Shown here one piece after another: positions 52,948 to 61,753 of a stretch of DNA of 64,000 bases (its first letter is position 1; every line of letters starts with the position of its first letter). This DNA comes from Frateuria terrea (GTDB lineage: Bacteria; Pseudomonadota; Gammaproteobacteria; Xanthomonadales; Rhodanobacteraceae), in NCBI RefSeq assembly GCF_900115705.1, contig NZ_FOXL01000006.1, positions 248,001 to 312,000 on the forward strand, read 5' to 3'. Under the pieces are notes generated by a model, which saw only the letters and a list, made by a program, of their open reading frames with translations, did no database searches and had not been told where the DNA came from. A program made the translations under genes and the position numbers.

Positions 52948-53056
52948 GCTTTCGCGGGGAGCCCCACACCGGAGCCACACGCCGATCTACCCCCACGCGA
53001 GAGCGGCCTTCGCTCAGGCCGTCTTCGCGGAGGCAAGAGCCAGCAAGTCGCTGCCG

Positions 53057-53494
53057 TCAGCGCGCGGCGCGCTTGAGCTGCCGCATCTGGTCGTGGCCGG
53101 ACCGCACGGAGCGGTAGGTGTCGGCGATCAGTGCATGCGTAGGCGGCGAGACGTCCTCGTCGTCCAGCGCGTCCTCGAACTTGTGCTTGATGTGGCCCTC
53201 GCCACGCTCGACCTCGTCGATCACCGCGGTGGCGTCGTTGAGGCTCTTGCGCAGGTTGGTGAACATGCGGTGCGCGGAGGCGAGCACGCTGCCGTCGTCC
53301 TCCGGCGTGCCGCCCAGTTCCTCCACCTGGCGCTGCAATCGCGTCGCCACCAGCCGGCGTTCGCTGGCGCGCTCGCGGAAGGTGACGCTGAAGCGGGGGC
53401 TCTGCGTCTCGCTGGCGGCCTCGGCGTAGCCTTCGGCGCTGTCGATGGTGGTCTCGATCAGGTCGTTGAGCACGCGGATGTCGTGGTTCTGCAT
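53057..53494 (-). CDS. DUF2383 / PA2169-family four-helix-bundle protein
   Basis: 145 aa, all-helical: VLNDLIETTIDSAEGYAEAA, RERASERRLVATRLQRQVEELGG, LRKSLNDATAVIDEVERGEGHIKHKFEDAL. It belongs to the ferritin-like stress-induced group (PA2169/DUF2383) found in many Proteobacteria. Role unknown, probably stress-linked. GAGG precedes ATG 53494. Confidence 0.82.
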   Translation of the reverse strand: MQNHDIRVLNDLIETTIDSAEGYAEAASETQSPRFSVTFRERASERRLVATRLQRQVEELGGTPEDDGSVLASAHRMFTNLRKSLNDATAVIDEVERGEGHIKHKFEDALDDEDVSPPTHALIADTYRSVRSGHDQMRQLKRAAR

Positions 53495-53601
53495 GAGGCG
53501 ATCCTCGTGATGTGCGGACACCATCGTAGGAATTCGCGGCGATGGGTCCGTGAAGCGCCGTCGTCGCGCAGCGGACACGGCGGCCGACGCATGCTCGCCG
53601 C

Positions 53602-54144
53602 ATGCCTGCTCCGCCGGTCTTCAGCATTGGCCATTCCACGCACCCGCTGGAAGCATTCGTCCGCCTGCTCCAGATGCATGCGATCGAATGGGTCGTCGAT
53701 GTGCGCCGCCTGCCCGGATCGCGCCGCTTTCCGCAGTACGACGGTCCCGCGCTGGCAGCCTCGCTCGAGCCGCTGGGCATCGGCTACATCCACCTGCCCG
53801 CGCTCGGCGGCCGGCGCGGGCGCAGCCTGCCGGCGGGTACCTCGCCCAATGGTTTCTGGCAGAACGCGAGCTTCCGCCGCTACGCGGACTACGCGATGGG
53901 CGAGGACTTCCACGGCGGGCTCGTGCAGCTGCTGGAACTTTCCTCACGACGCTGCACGCTGATGTGCGCCGAGGTGCTGTGGTGGCGCTGCCACCGGCGG
54001 ATCATCACCGACTACCTGCTGGCCGACGGCCGCACCGTCTGCCACATCGACGGCAACGGCCGTGCCGAACCGGCCAGCATGACACCCACGGCACGACGCG
54101 AAGGCGATCACCTGATCTACCCGCCGCCGCCCGGCGCCGGTTGA
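53602..54144 (+). CDS. DUF488 domain protein
   Basis: 180 aa with the DUF488 pattern: VFSIGHSTHPLEAFVRLLQMHAIEWVVDVRRLPGSRRFPQ, then LMCAEVLWWRCHRRIITDYLL with the conserved Cys/His cluster near the C-terminus. Function unknown in the family. Its 3' end meets a decayed region. Confidence 0.86.
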   Translation: MPAPPVFSIGHSTHPLEAFVRLLQMHAIEWVVDVRRLPGSRRFPQYDGPALAASLEPLGIGYIHLPALGGRRGRSLPAGTSPNGFWQNASFRRYADYAMGEDFHGGLVQLLELSSRRCTLMCAEVLWWRCHRRIITDYLLADGRTVCHIDGNGRAEPASMTPTARREGDHLIYPPPPGAG

Positions 54145-54600
54145 ACCGCCGCGCCACGGCCGGATCGGGCGTGGCGGGGATGGACTCCAACGGCGCGATG
54201 TAGTCGCCCGGCAGGCCGAGCTTCTCGTTGATCTGCCGGTACGGGAGATCCTCGCCCCGCACCTGCACGCGCCATGAGCAAGCCGCGCCCTGGCCATGAA
54301 GTTGCGCGCCTGCGGGCAGGATTCGCGGCGCCGGGTCGAACGCAGCGCCAGGAGCGACACGCCACACGTCTTCAGCTATCGCAGCGGCCTGGCCATGCCC
54401 TGGTCGAAGGCGAGCGCGGTCTCGGCCGCGATCAACCCGATCCGATGGGCGCCGGCTGAATGGCCCATCGAGATGAAGCGGCCGCAGTCGGCACCTCTGC
54501 GCGCGGGGTGGCTGCAGAGCCGTAGCGTGGGGGCTGGCCAATCGTCCCGGCGGCGGTTTCGTCGCGACGTCGCGTTTACCCACCTCAGCGCCCTGCCCGT
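54145..54600 (-). pseudogene. Decayed gene, possibly alpha/beta hydrolase
   Basis: On the minus strand the fragment RFISMGHSAGAHRIGLIAAETALAF (about 54400-54480) looks like a nucleophile elbow G-H-S-A-G, then a TAG stop. A second fragment (VRGEDLPYRQINEKLGLPGDYIAPLESIP, about 54175-54260) lies in a different frame. No intact gene was found. Identity is tentative. Confidence 0.4.
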
Positions 54601-54743
54601 ACTACCGTTTACTCGCGCCGGGCCCGCACGGCCGCGCCTGTTCCGGTCGGTGGAAAGATTCGAAGGTCATCCGCCGGCGCCTGCCGTACAATCCGCCAAG
54701 CGGCGCCGGCTTGCCGGTGCCCGCCTGGCAGGGGGAACCATCG

Positions 54744-56942
54744 ATGAATACGGGGACTGCGGAGGCGCCGCCGAGTTCGCTGCGCGTCATCGCCCAGCGT
54801 TTGCGCGACGGACGGCTGGCCCGGCTGGTCGCCAGCTACGGCGAATACCACGTGTCGGTGCGCCGCGTCCTGCTGCTGGCGCTGACCATCCTGTGGTGCC
54901 TGTACTGGCAATACCTGGCCGGGCCGTCGCACTCCCGGCAGGTGCTGTCCCACGAAGCCTCGCTGCTGCGCCCGTGGGCCGAGCTGTGCTTCACCCTGAG
55001 CCTGGCCTGGATGGGCGCCGTGCGGCTGCGCGTGGTGCGCACCACTGAAGTGGTCGACGGCACCGGCGCGGCCGTGAACGTGCTGGGCATCGGCGTGCTG
55101 CTGGGCCTGGCCTGGAATCTGTGCATCTCGATGATCACGCTGCTGCCGCTGGCGACGATCATGGTCGGCACGCGCTTCGGCCGCGGCATGTTCTTCGGTT
55201 TCATGGCCGGCTCGTTGCTGGTGCTGGGCCTGGCCGCGCCGCCGCACTACTGGGTCGATCGTCCAGCCTTCATTCCCTTCGCGCTGGTGTTGCTGGTCGG
55301 CCTGCCGCTGAGTGTCTACCGCCTGCTCGGCACGATCTCGGCCATCTCGCAGTCGGCGCTGCGCTCGCGCGATGCGCAGAGCCGCTTCATCGCCACCATG
55401 AGCCACGAGCTGCGCACGCCGCTCAATACCGTGGTGCATGCCGCCTCGCTGATCGACACCGCCGCGCTGGAGGCTTCCGACCGCCAGCTGATGCACGCCC
55501 TGCGTGCCAACGCCACCGCGCTGCTGCAGCGGGTCAACGACGTGCTCGACGTGGCGGCGATCGACGCCGGCCGCCTGCACTTCAGCCGCGAGCCGTTCCT
55601 GGTCGCCAACGTGCTCGGCCAGGTGCGCGACGTGGTCGGCCCGCTGGCACACCAGCGTGGCGTGCGACTGCGCACAGTGCAGGGTCGCGGCCTGGACGAC
55701 GCCATGCTGGGCGATCCCGGCCGCATCGCGCAGGTGCTGATCAACCTGGGCACCAACGCGGTGAAGTTCACGCCGGCGGGTGGCGACGTCGGCATCGAGT
55801 TGCGCCTGGCCGACAACGGCCTGATCCAGCCGCGCCTGCTGTGCACCGTCAGCGACACCGGCGGCGGCGTGCCGGACGAAATGAAGGCGCGGATCTTCGA
55901 ACCGTTCTATCAGACCAGCGACGGCCTGGTGCGCCGCCACGATGGCACCGGCCTGGGCCTGCACATCGTGCGCAGCATCTGCCAGCAGCTGGGCGGCCGC
56001 GTCGCGGTCGGCGACAACCCCGGCGGCGGCAGCATCTTCACTGCCGCGCTGCCGCTGGAGCGCGCCGCGCCCGAGCAGGCGGTGACCGAACCGCTGGACA
56101 CGATCAGCGCGCTGGACGCCCATCGCGCCCGCGTGCCGTCGATCACCTGCCTGGTAGTCGACGACAACCGCTCCAGCCGCGACACCCTCGGCCACCTGCT
56201 CCGTCGCGCCGGCCACCGGGTGCTTTTCGCCGGCAACGGCGGAGAAGGCCTGCAGGCGATGGAAGGCCCGCCCCGCCCGCAGCTGGTCTTGCTGGACATG
56301 CATATGCCCGACCTGTCCGGCCTGGACGTGCTCGCCCGCCATCGCCAGCGCCACCCCAACGACGGCATGACCATCGTGATGCTGAGCGCCGACTCCGATC
56401 CGGACGCGATCGAACAGGCCCGCGCCACCGGCGCCACCGCCTACCTCACCAAGCCGGTCTCGATCGAACGACTGCTCGGGCTGCTGCGGCAGGTCGGCAC
56501 CAGCACGCCGAGCGTCCCGGTCATCGTGCCGCTCTCCGAGGCGCCCGCCCCGGTCGACCCGGCGCCGCGCCAAAGCGAGAGCTCGCTTTCGCTGATCTGC
56601 CGTATCGCCACCCCCGAACAGCGGCGCACCTACCTGCAAAGCTGGCAGACCGAGCTGCAGAACGACAACGAGGAACTCCTCGCCGCCCTGCGCGCACATG
56701 ACCGCACCGCGACCGCGGCGCAGCTGCACCGTCTGCAGAACGCGTTCCTGGTGATGGGGCGTAGCGAAGCGGTCAACTTGTGTGCGCAGTTGCGCGAAGC
56801 CGTCCGCGCGGAGCGCGGCATCGAGCCTGCCCTTGGCGCACTACAGGCCGAACTGCAGGCCACTGCGCTCATGCTGTGCGAGCTGTTGGAGAAGGCGGCA
56901 CCACCCAAAAAGGATGCGGCCGCGGGCCTTCGCCCTGCCTGA
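54744..56942 (+). CDS. RpfC-like hybrid sensor histidine kinase
   Basis: 732 aa: about six membrane segments (45-195), HisKA with His221 (ATMSHELRTPLN), HATPase (INLGTNAVKF, DTGGGV, GTGLGLHIV), a receiver with Asp518 (LLDMHMP), and a C-terminal HPt-like helix bundle with His662 (AAQLHRLQNAFLVMG). Length and domain order equal those of RpfC, the diffusible-signal-factor sensor, but no rpfF or rpfG is adjacent. GGGGGAA precedes ATG 54744. HPt motif is degenerate (usual HxLKG). Confidence 0.88.
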   Translation: MNTGTAEAPPSSLRVIAQRLRDGRLARLVASYGEYHVSVRRVLLLALTILWCLYWQYLAGPSHSRQVLSHEASLLRPWAELCFTLSLAWMGAVRLRVVRTTEVVDGTGAAVNVLGIGVLLGLAWNLCISMITLLPLATIMVGTRFGRGMFFGFMAGSLLVLGLAAPPHYWVDRPAFIPFALVLLVGLPLSVYRLLGTISAISQSALRSRDAQSRFIATMSHELRTPLNTVVHAASLIDTAALEASDRQLMHALRANATALLQRVNDVLDVAAIDAGRLHFSREPFLVANVLGQVRDVVGPLAHQRGVRLRTVQGRGLDDAMLGDPGRIAQVLINLGTNAVKFTPAGGDVGIELRLADNGLIQPRLLCTVSDTGGGVPDEMKARIFEPFYQTSDGLVRRHDGTGLGLHIVRSICQQLGGRVAVGDNPGGGSIFTAALPLERAAPEQAVTEPLDTISALDAHRARVPSITCLVVDDNRSSRDTLGHLLRRAGHRVLFAGNGGEGLQAMEGPPRPQLVLLDMHMPDLSGLDVLARHRQRHPNDGMTIVMLSADSDPDAIEQARATGATAYLTKPVSIERLLGLLRQVGTSTPSVPVIVPLSEAPAPVDPAPRQSESSLSLICRIATPEQRRTYLQSWQTELQNDNEELLAALRAHDRTATAAQLHRLQNAFLVMGRSEAVNLCAQLREAVRAERGIEPALGALQAELQATALMLCELLEKAAPPKKDAAAGLRPA

Positions 56943-57173
56943 CTTTGCTGGTCTCTCCAGCAAATCTGGTGAAGCCGGCTTGAGGAAAATCCTCTCAGGA
57001 ACCCCAGTGAGCGGCTGCATGGAGCAGCTGACCACTAAGCCCGAGTTGCAGATAGCCACCGCAGTGCTGCGCGAGCTGCTGGTCTGAACAAGCCAATGAA
57101 GCAATCAGGGCAAATATGAAGCTCCTAACGGCCGCGGGCAAGCCTACACTCGAAAGTAGGATCCGTGCTTCGC
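56943..57173. other. Gene gap before the R-M operon end, no feature seen
   Basis: About 230 bases with a somewhat lower GC content than neighbours. Only a 22-codon open stretch (from ATG 57019) was seen, with no family resemblance. It may mark one edge of the transferred R-M block. Confidence 0.35.
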
Positions 57174-60100
57174 CTAGGGCAGCCACTTCACGCCACGGCT
57201 AGCGTAGTCAAGGATGACATTCATCACTTGATCGCATTTTTCGTTAAACACGGTCCGGTCGTAGCTCTCGGGCAATCTTGCATCCAGCACGGTAACTACC
57301 GCACTACGCACGACCAGTTGGCTCTGGCGATCCTTGAACCAGTCCTGCACCAGCACCCTGGGGCTCTCGTCCAGCAACCGGTGCAGCAGGTGACGGGCCG
57401 CCAGCTTCACCTTCTGCGTCTCGTCCTTAGTCAGGTCGTCCTTGCATAGCAGGTCGAACAGTTCAAGCTCGTCTTCGGAGAGACCTTCCTCGACATTGCG
57501 GCGGGCCTCGGCCTTCAGTTCGCGGGTAAAGCGAAGCAGCTCTTCGAAGTACTGCTCGTTGGACGAGCCGCCGGCGTTGTAGCGGTCGATGATCGCCTGG
57601 AAACGGTGGGCAAAATCCGTCCGCGTCGCGTTGGCCTTCATCATCTGCGCCAGCTTCTGGCTGATGAAGGCACGCAGGTCGGCGATCTCGATGTTCTTGT
57701 ATTGGGTGGCGGCGTATTCCTCGCGCAACTTGTCGATGTCGATCTTGCTCAGGTCCCAGACCTTGCCCTTCTGCACGATCTGGTAGGCAGGGCTGCCGGG
57801 CTCCGCCTGCCAGCTGCCCGACTGCCGGCTCACCACCACGCTTTGATCCAGCAACTCGCCGATGCGGCGGCTCACCGCGTCGATGTCCGCCTCGCCGACC
57901 AGGCTGTCGATCACGCCACGCAGGTATTGGAATGCGGCGACCTGCCGCGTCACCGGGCGTCCGAGCACCTCGGGCTTGCACGCCTCGTAGAGCGCGCTGA
58001 GGCTGTTCTCGTAGACATTGAATGACCGGCGCCAGTCGTCGCTACCGAGCAGCGTGTCGGCGAAGCGCTTGAACTGGCCCAGCTTGTCGAACACCTCGCC
58101 CAAGCCGAGCACCGCGCCAATCTCCACGCCGCGTTCGGTGCAGAACGTCGTGGCCTGCGCCACCGCGTCGTCCAGCAACTCGAACAGGCGCGCCTTGTCC
58201 TGCACCGGCGGTGTCTCGTCGTCGTCACCCTGGGCATAGTCACGCAGGGCGCGCTTCATATTGCGGAACACGTTGTAGTAATCGACGATTTCGCCGTTGC
58301 GCTTGGGCACGCCTCCGATGGTCCAGCTCGTCACGCGGTTGGCGCGGGCGATGGTCTGCATCAGGGTGTGGTCCTTCATCGGCTTGTCCAGGTACAGCGT
58401 GGACGCCGTCGGCGCATCGAAGCCGGTCAGCCACATGGCGCAGACGAACACCAGCTGCAGCGGGTCGGCCGGGTCCTTGAAGTTGTATTCGATGTCGTGG
58501 CCGTGCGCATCGAGCCGGTTCATGCGCTCCCGATGCGGCTTGATGTCCAGCTTCTGCTCGGCGAATTTCTTCTCCTCGCCCGCCTCCTCGCTGACGATCA
58601 CCGCCATCTCGACCGCGCGCATGTACTCCAGGCGTTTCTTCTTGCGCGCCTTGTCCAGCTCGTCGGAGGCCGCCGCCACCTGCCCGATCAGCGCCTTGAT
58701 CTCGGCCTTCCACAACTGCTGCACCTTGTCGTACATGCGCACGGCGGTGAACTTGTCGACCGAGATGACCATGCCCTTGCCGAGATAACCGCGCGCCGGG
58801 AAGTGGGCCAAGATGTCGCGGGCGATCGCGTCCAGGCGGTCGTCGCGCTTGATCACTTCCATCTCGGTGGAGAAGCGCTTCTCCAGCTTTTCCTGCTGCG
58901 CCTCGTCGAGGTTCTCCTCCTCAAGGATCTCGTAGAACTCCTCGCTCAGATCCTCGTTCTGGATCAACACTTCCGGCACACGCTTCACATAGAACAGCGG
59001 CACCGTGGCGCCATCGTCCATCGACTGCTGGAAGTTGTACTCCGACACGTAGCCGCCGAACCAGGTGGCGGTCTTGCGCTCACGGCCCAGCAGCGGCGTG
59101 CCGGTGAAGGCGAGGTAGTTGGCACGCGGCAGGCCGGCACGCATGTTCTCGGCCAGGTTGGCGTACTGCGTGCGGTGCGCCTCGTCCACGATCACCACGA
59201 TATCGTCGCGATCGGACAGCAGCGGATACGCCGCGCCCCGGGCGAAGCGGAATTTCTGGATCAGCGTGAACACCAGCCGCTTGTTCTGGCCGAGGAATTT
59301 GCGCAGCTCGGCGCTGTTGGCCGGCTGGGCGGATTCGGCCTCGCTCACCGTCTCGGTGGCGAGGAAGTTGCGGTAGATCTGGCCGTCCAGGTCCTCGCGG
59401 TCGGTCACCACCACGAAGGTGAAGTTGCCCGGCACGCGGCGGAAGATCTTCCGCACGTAGAAGATCATCGAGAAGCTCTTGCCCGAGCCCTGGGTGTGCC
59501 AGAACACGCCCAGCTTGCCCTCCAGTTCGCCGCGCCGCTCAAAGCGCTCCAGCGCCCGGTTCACGCCAATGAACTGGTGGTTCTGCGCGATCACTTTCTG
59601 CGTCTGGCGATAGAACAGGATGAAGTTCTCGACGTAGTCCAGCAGGCGCTCGGGCACGAACAGGCCGTCGATAAGCCGCTCCAGGCTGGTGCCGTGCTCG
59701 CGGATCGCCTCGCGGTCGATCTTTTCCTTCTCGTCGTCCGGCCGCAGCCAGGTGAAGAAGTGCTCCCACTCGGCGGTCATGCTGCCCAGCCGCGTCTCCA
59801 GCGCATTGCTCAGCACGCAGAACGCGTTGCAAAGGAACAGCTGCGGAATCTCGGCGCGGTAGGTGACCAGGTTTTCGTTGTAGGCGTTCTTCAACGCCAC
59901 GTTGGAGTTCTTCAGCTCGATGAACACCAGCGGCAGGCCGTTGACGTACAGCAGCACGTCCGGCCGGCGGTAGCCACGCTCGCCGTGGATCCACAACTGC
60001 GCCACGGCGAGGAAGTCGTTGCCCGCCATGTCGGTGAAGTTCATGAGGCGCAGTCGCTCGTGCCGGCGGCGCCCCTGTGCATCGTCGTACTCCACCGCCA

Positions 60101-60404
60101 TGCCGTGGCGCAGCAGGTCGTGGACTTCCTTGTTCGCCATCACTGCGGTCATCGCGCGGCGCGGATCGCACAGGCGCTCCAGCGCCTCGTCGATCACCGC
60201 CTCCGGCACCGTCGGATTCAGGCGGCGAGCGACAGCGCCGAGCCGGTCGCGCAGGATGACCTCCCGCTTGTCGCGGCGGCCGCTGCCGTCGTCGAGATCG
60301 GCCGGGTCCGTGGTGTAGGCGTTCAGCGTCGTCCAGTGCCCCAGCGCCGGCAGCCGCGCCAGCAATGCCCGCTCGATCTGGTCCTCGGTAATCAGGTTGG
60401 GCAT
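57174..60404 (-). CDS. hsdR: Type I restriction endonuclease subunit R
   Basis: 1076 aa: N-terminal nuclease domain with PD (149-150) ... ExK (ELK, 163-165), Walker A in HTQGSGKS (303-310), DEAH box (407-410), later helicase motifs (FTGTPLLG, TGFDAP, QTIARANRV) and a C-terminal HsdR helical part. It translocates and cuts unmethylated DNA as part of R2M2S. AAGGAAAG precedes ATG 60404. Followed upstream by fic, hsdS and hsdM on the same strand. Confidence 0.96.
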   Translation of the reverse strand: MPNLITEDQIERALLARLPALGHWTTLNAYTTDPADLDDGSGRRDKREVILRDRLGAVARRLNPTVPEAVIDEALERLCDPRRAMTAVMANKEVHDLLRHGMAVEYDDAQGRRRHERLRLMNFTDMAGNDFLAVAQLWIHGERGYRRPDVLLYVNGLPLVFIELKNSNVALKNAYNENLVTYRAEIPQLFLCNAFCVLSNALETRLGSMTAEWEHFFTWLRPDDEKEKIDREAIREHGTSLERLIDGLFVPERLLDYVENFILFYRQTQKVIAQNHQFIGVNRALERFERRGELEGKLGVFWHTQGSGKSFSMIFYVRKIFRRVPGNFTFVVVTDREDLDGQIYRNFLATETVSEAESAQPANSAELRKFLGQNKRLVFTLIQKFRFARGAAYPLLSDRDDIVVIVDEAHRTQYANLAENMRAGLPRANYLAFTGTPLLGRERKTATWFGGYVSEYNFQQSMDDGATVPLFYVKRVPEVLIQNEDLSEEFYEILEEENLDEAQQEKLEKRFSTEMEVIKRDDRLDAIARDILAHFPARGYLGKGMVISVDKFTAVRMYDKVQQLWKAEIKALIGQVAAASDELDKARKKKRLEYMRAVEMAVIVSEEAGEEKKFAEQKLDIKPHRERMNRLDAHGHDIEYNFKDPADPLQLVFVCAMWLTGFDAPTASTLYLDKPMKDHTLMQTIARANRVTSWTIGGVPKRNGEIVDYYNVFRNMKRALRDYAQGDDDETPPVQDKARLFELLDDAVAQATTFCTERGVEIGAVLGLGEVFDKLGQFKRFADTLLGSDDWRRSFNVYENSLSALYEACKPEVLGRPVTRQVAAFQYLRGVIDSLVGEADIDAVSRRIGELLDQSVVVSRQSGSWQAEPGSPAYQIVQKGKVWDLSKIDIDKLREEYAATQYKNIEIADLRAFISQKLAQMMKANATRTDFAHRFQAIIDRYNAGGSSNEQYFEELLRFTRELKAEARRNVEEGLSEDELELFDLLCKDDLTKDETQKVKLAARHLLHRLLDESPRVLVQDWFKDRQSQLVVRSAVVTVLDARLPESYDRTVFNEKCDQVMNVILDYASRGVKWLP

Positions 60405-60431
60405 GCGGTGGCTTTCCTTACGCCGCGCGTT

Positions 60432-60459
60432 AGTTAACGGAAATGCGATTACGTTAACT
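60432..60459. promoter_or_regulatory. Palindromic operator candidate between fic and hsdR
   Basis: AGTTAACG (60432-60439) and CGTTAACT (60452-60459) are perfect 8-bp arms around a 12-base spacer; an extra TAACG half-site follows. The region is AT-rich, overlaps the fic stop and lies 28 bases upstream of the hsdR ATG, so it could regulate hsdR or form an attenuating hairpin. Confidence 0.6.
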
Positions 60460-61587
60460 TAAAAAGAGGCTTAGGTAACGCTGGAACTCGTACACCCGGC
60501 CGCGCGCCTGACCCGTCACCTCCACCAGCACGCCCAGCCGTTCGAACTCGGCGATCAACTTGTTGGCGGTCGGCGTGCTCACGCCCAGCGCCTTTTCCAC
60601 GTCGCCGGCCGAGACCACCGGCTGGCGATACAGCAGGTTCAACAGCAACCTGGCGTTGGGTGCGCGCTTGCCCATGCCAAGCAGCGCCGTCTCCACCTCG
60701 GTGCGCAGCGCCAGGATCTGCTGGAACACCTGCCGCCCCTTGGTCGCCGTCTCGGCCACGCCGCGCAGGAAGAAGCGCACCCAATGGATCAGGTCGTTGG
60801 ACACGCGCACCCGGGTCAGCGCGTCGTAGTAGCTGGCGCGGTTGCGCTCGAAGAAGTCCGACAGGTACAGCGAGGGCTTGGCCAGCAGGCCGTGGCTGAT
60901 CAGGTACAGCGGAATCAGCAGGCGGCCGATGCGGCCGTTGCCGTCGCAGAACGGGTGGATGGTCTCGAACTGGTAGTGGCTGATGGCGATGCGCACCAGG
61001 TGCGGCACGGTGATCTGCTCGTTGTGCCAGAAACTCTCCAGATCGCCCATCAGCGCCGGCACCCCGTCCGGGTGCGGCGGCACGAACGCGGCATCGGCCA
61101 GACTGGAGCCGCCGATCCAGTTCTGGCTGCTGCGGAACTCGCCCGGCTGCTTGTGCTCGCCACGCACCCCGCGCATCAGCAGCGCGTGCGCCTGCCGCAG
61201 CAGGCGATTGGACAGCGGCAGGCGATCCAGCGAGGCGATCGCGTCGTTCACCGCCTCGATGTAGTTGTGCACCTCCCGCCAGTCGTCGCGCTTCTCCGGC
61301 TTCACCAACTCTTCGCTGAGCACCGCCTCGCCGATGCCGGTCTGGGTGCCCTCGATGCGGCTGGAGGTCTGCGCCTCCTTCACCACGTGCATGGTGATGA
61401 ACAGGTCGATGTCCGGCACGATCAGCGAGAACGCGTTCAACTCGCCCAGCGCCCGGTTGGCCGACTCCAGCAAGGTGTTGATGCCGGCGTTCTCCCAGCT
61501 CCAGTCGTGGTCCACCGGCACCGGCTCGAAGCTCTTGTACTGGTAGCGGGAGATCCAGCGCCCGGCCTTGAAGGTTTCGAATTTCAT
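60454..61587 (-). CDS. Fic family protein (probable AMP/UMP-transferase)
   Basis: 377 aa. Catalytic Fic motif HPFCDGNGRIGR at residues 211-222 matches HPFx(D/E)GN(G/K)RxxR. An inhibitory motif SxxxEG occurs at residues 75-80 (SSRIEG), N-terminal to the Fic core, i.e. class II self-inhibition. The C-terminus (about 305-377) is a winged helix (VVSAGDVEKALGVSTPTANKLIAEFERLGVL). Fic enzymes add AMP to target proteins. It sits between hsdS and hsdR, so function with or as a guard of the R-M system is plausible. Confidence 0.93.
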   Translation of the reverse strand: MKFETFKAGRWISRYQYKSFEPVPVDHDWSWENAGINTLLESANRALGELNAFSLIVPDIDLFITMHVVKEAQTSSRIEGTQTGIGEAVLSEELVKPEKRDDWREVHNYIEAVNDAIASLDRLPLSNRLLRQAHALLMRGVRGEHKQPGEFRSSQNWIGGSSLADAAFVPPHPDGVPALMGDLESFWHNEQITVPHLVRIAISHYQFETIHPFCDGNGRIGRLLIPLYLISHGLLAKPSLYLSDFFERNRASYYDALTRVRVSNDLIHWVRFFLRGVAETATKGRQVFQQILALRTEVETALLGMGKRAPNARLLLNLLYRQPVVSAGDVEKALGVSTPTANKLIAEFERLGVLVEVTGQARGRVYEFQRYLSLFLS

Positions 61588-61617
61588 GGGGCTGCCCCTT
61601 CCCTCGACATCTCAGCG

Positions 61618-61728
61618 CCGTCATCCCCGCGAAAGCTGGGATCCAGCGTCTTTCCAACATGGCATGCATGCACTGGACGACCGGCATCCGCCGTTGTGAA
61701 GCGCCTCCCGCTTTCGCGGGAATGACGG
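61618..61728. repeat. REP doublet in the hsdS-fic gap
   Basis: Left arm CCGTCATCCCCGCGAAAGCTGGG (61618-61640) and inverted right arm CCCGCTTTCGCGGGAATGACGG (61707-61728) flank 66 bases. The right arm has its own hairpin CCCGC-TTTC-GCGGG. GTCATTCCCGCGAAAGCGGGAATCCA is a common dispersed palindrome in proteobacteria; this looks like a mobile REP pair or decayed MITE. Confidence 0.7.
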
Positions 61729-61753
61729 CAATGGAAATACCTCGCGAAAACCG

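Noticed and set aside
54609-56729. 706-codon minus-strand frame opposite the hybrid kinase
   Set aside because: Gln/His/Arg-rich antisense shadow; the plus strand has all kinase motifs.
56995-57087. Short frame MEQLTTKPELQIATAVLRELLV
   Set aside because: Only 22 codons, no Shine-Dalgarno, no resemblance to a known peptide.
58368-60437. 689-codon plus-strand frame opposite hsdR
   Set aside because: Antisense shadow of a gene with clear nuclease and helicase motifs.
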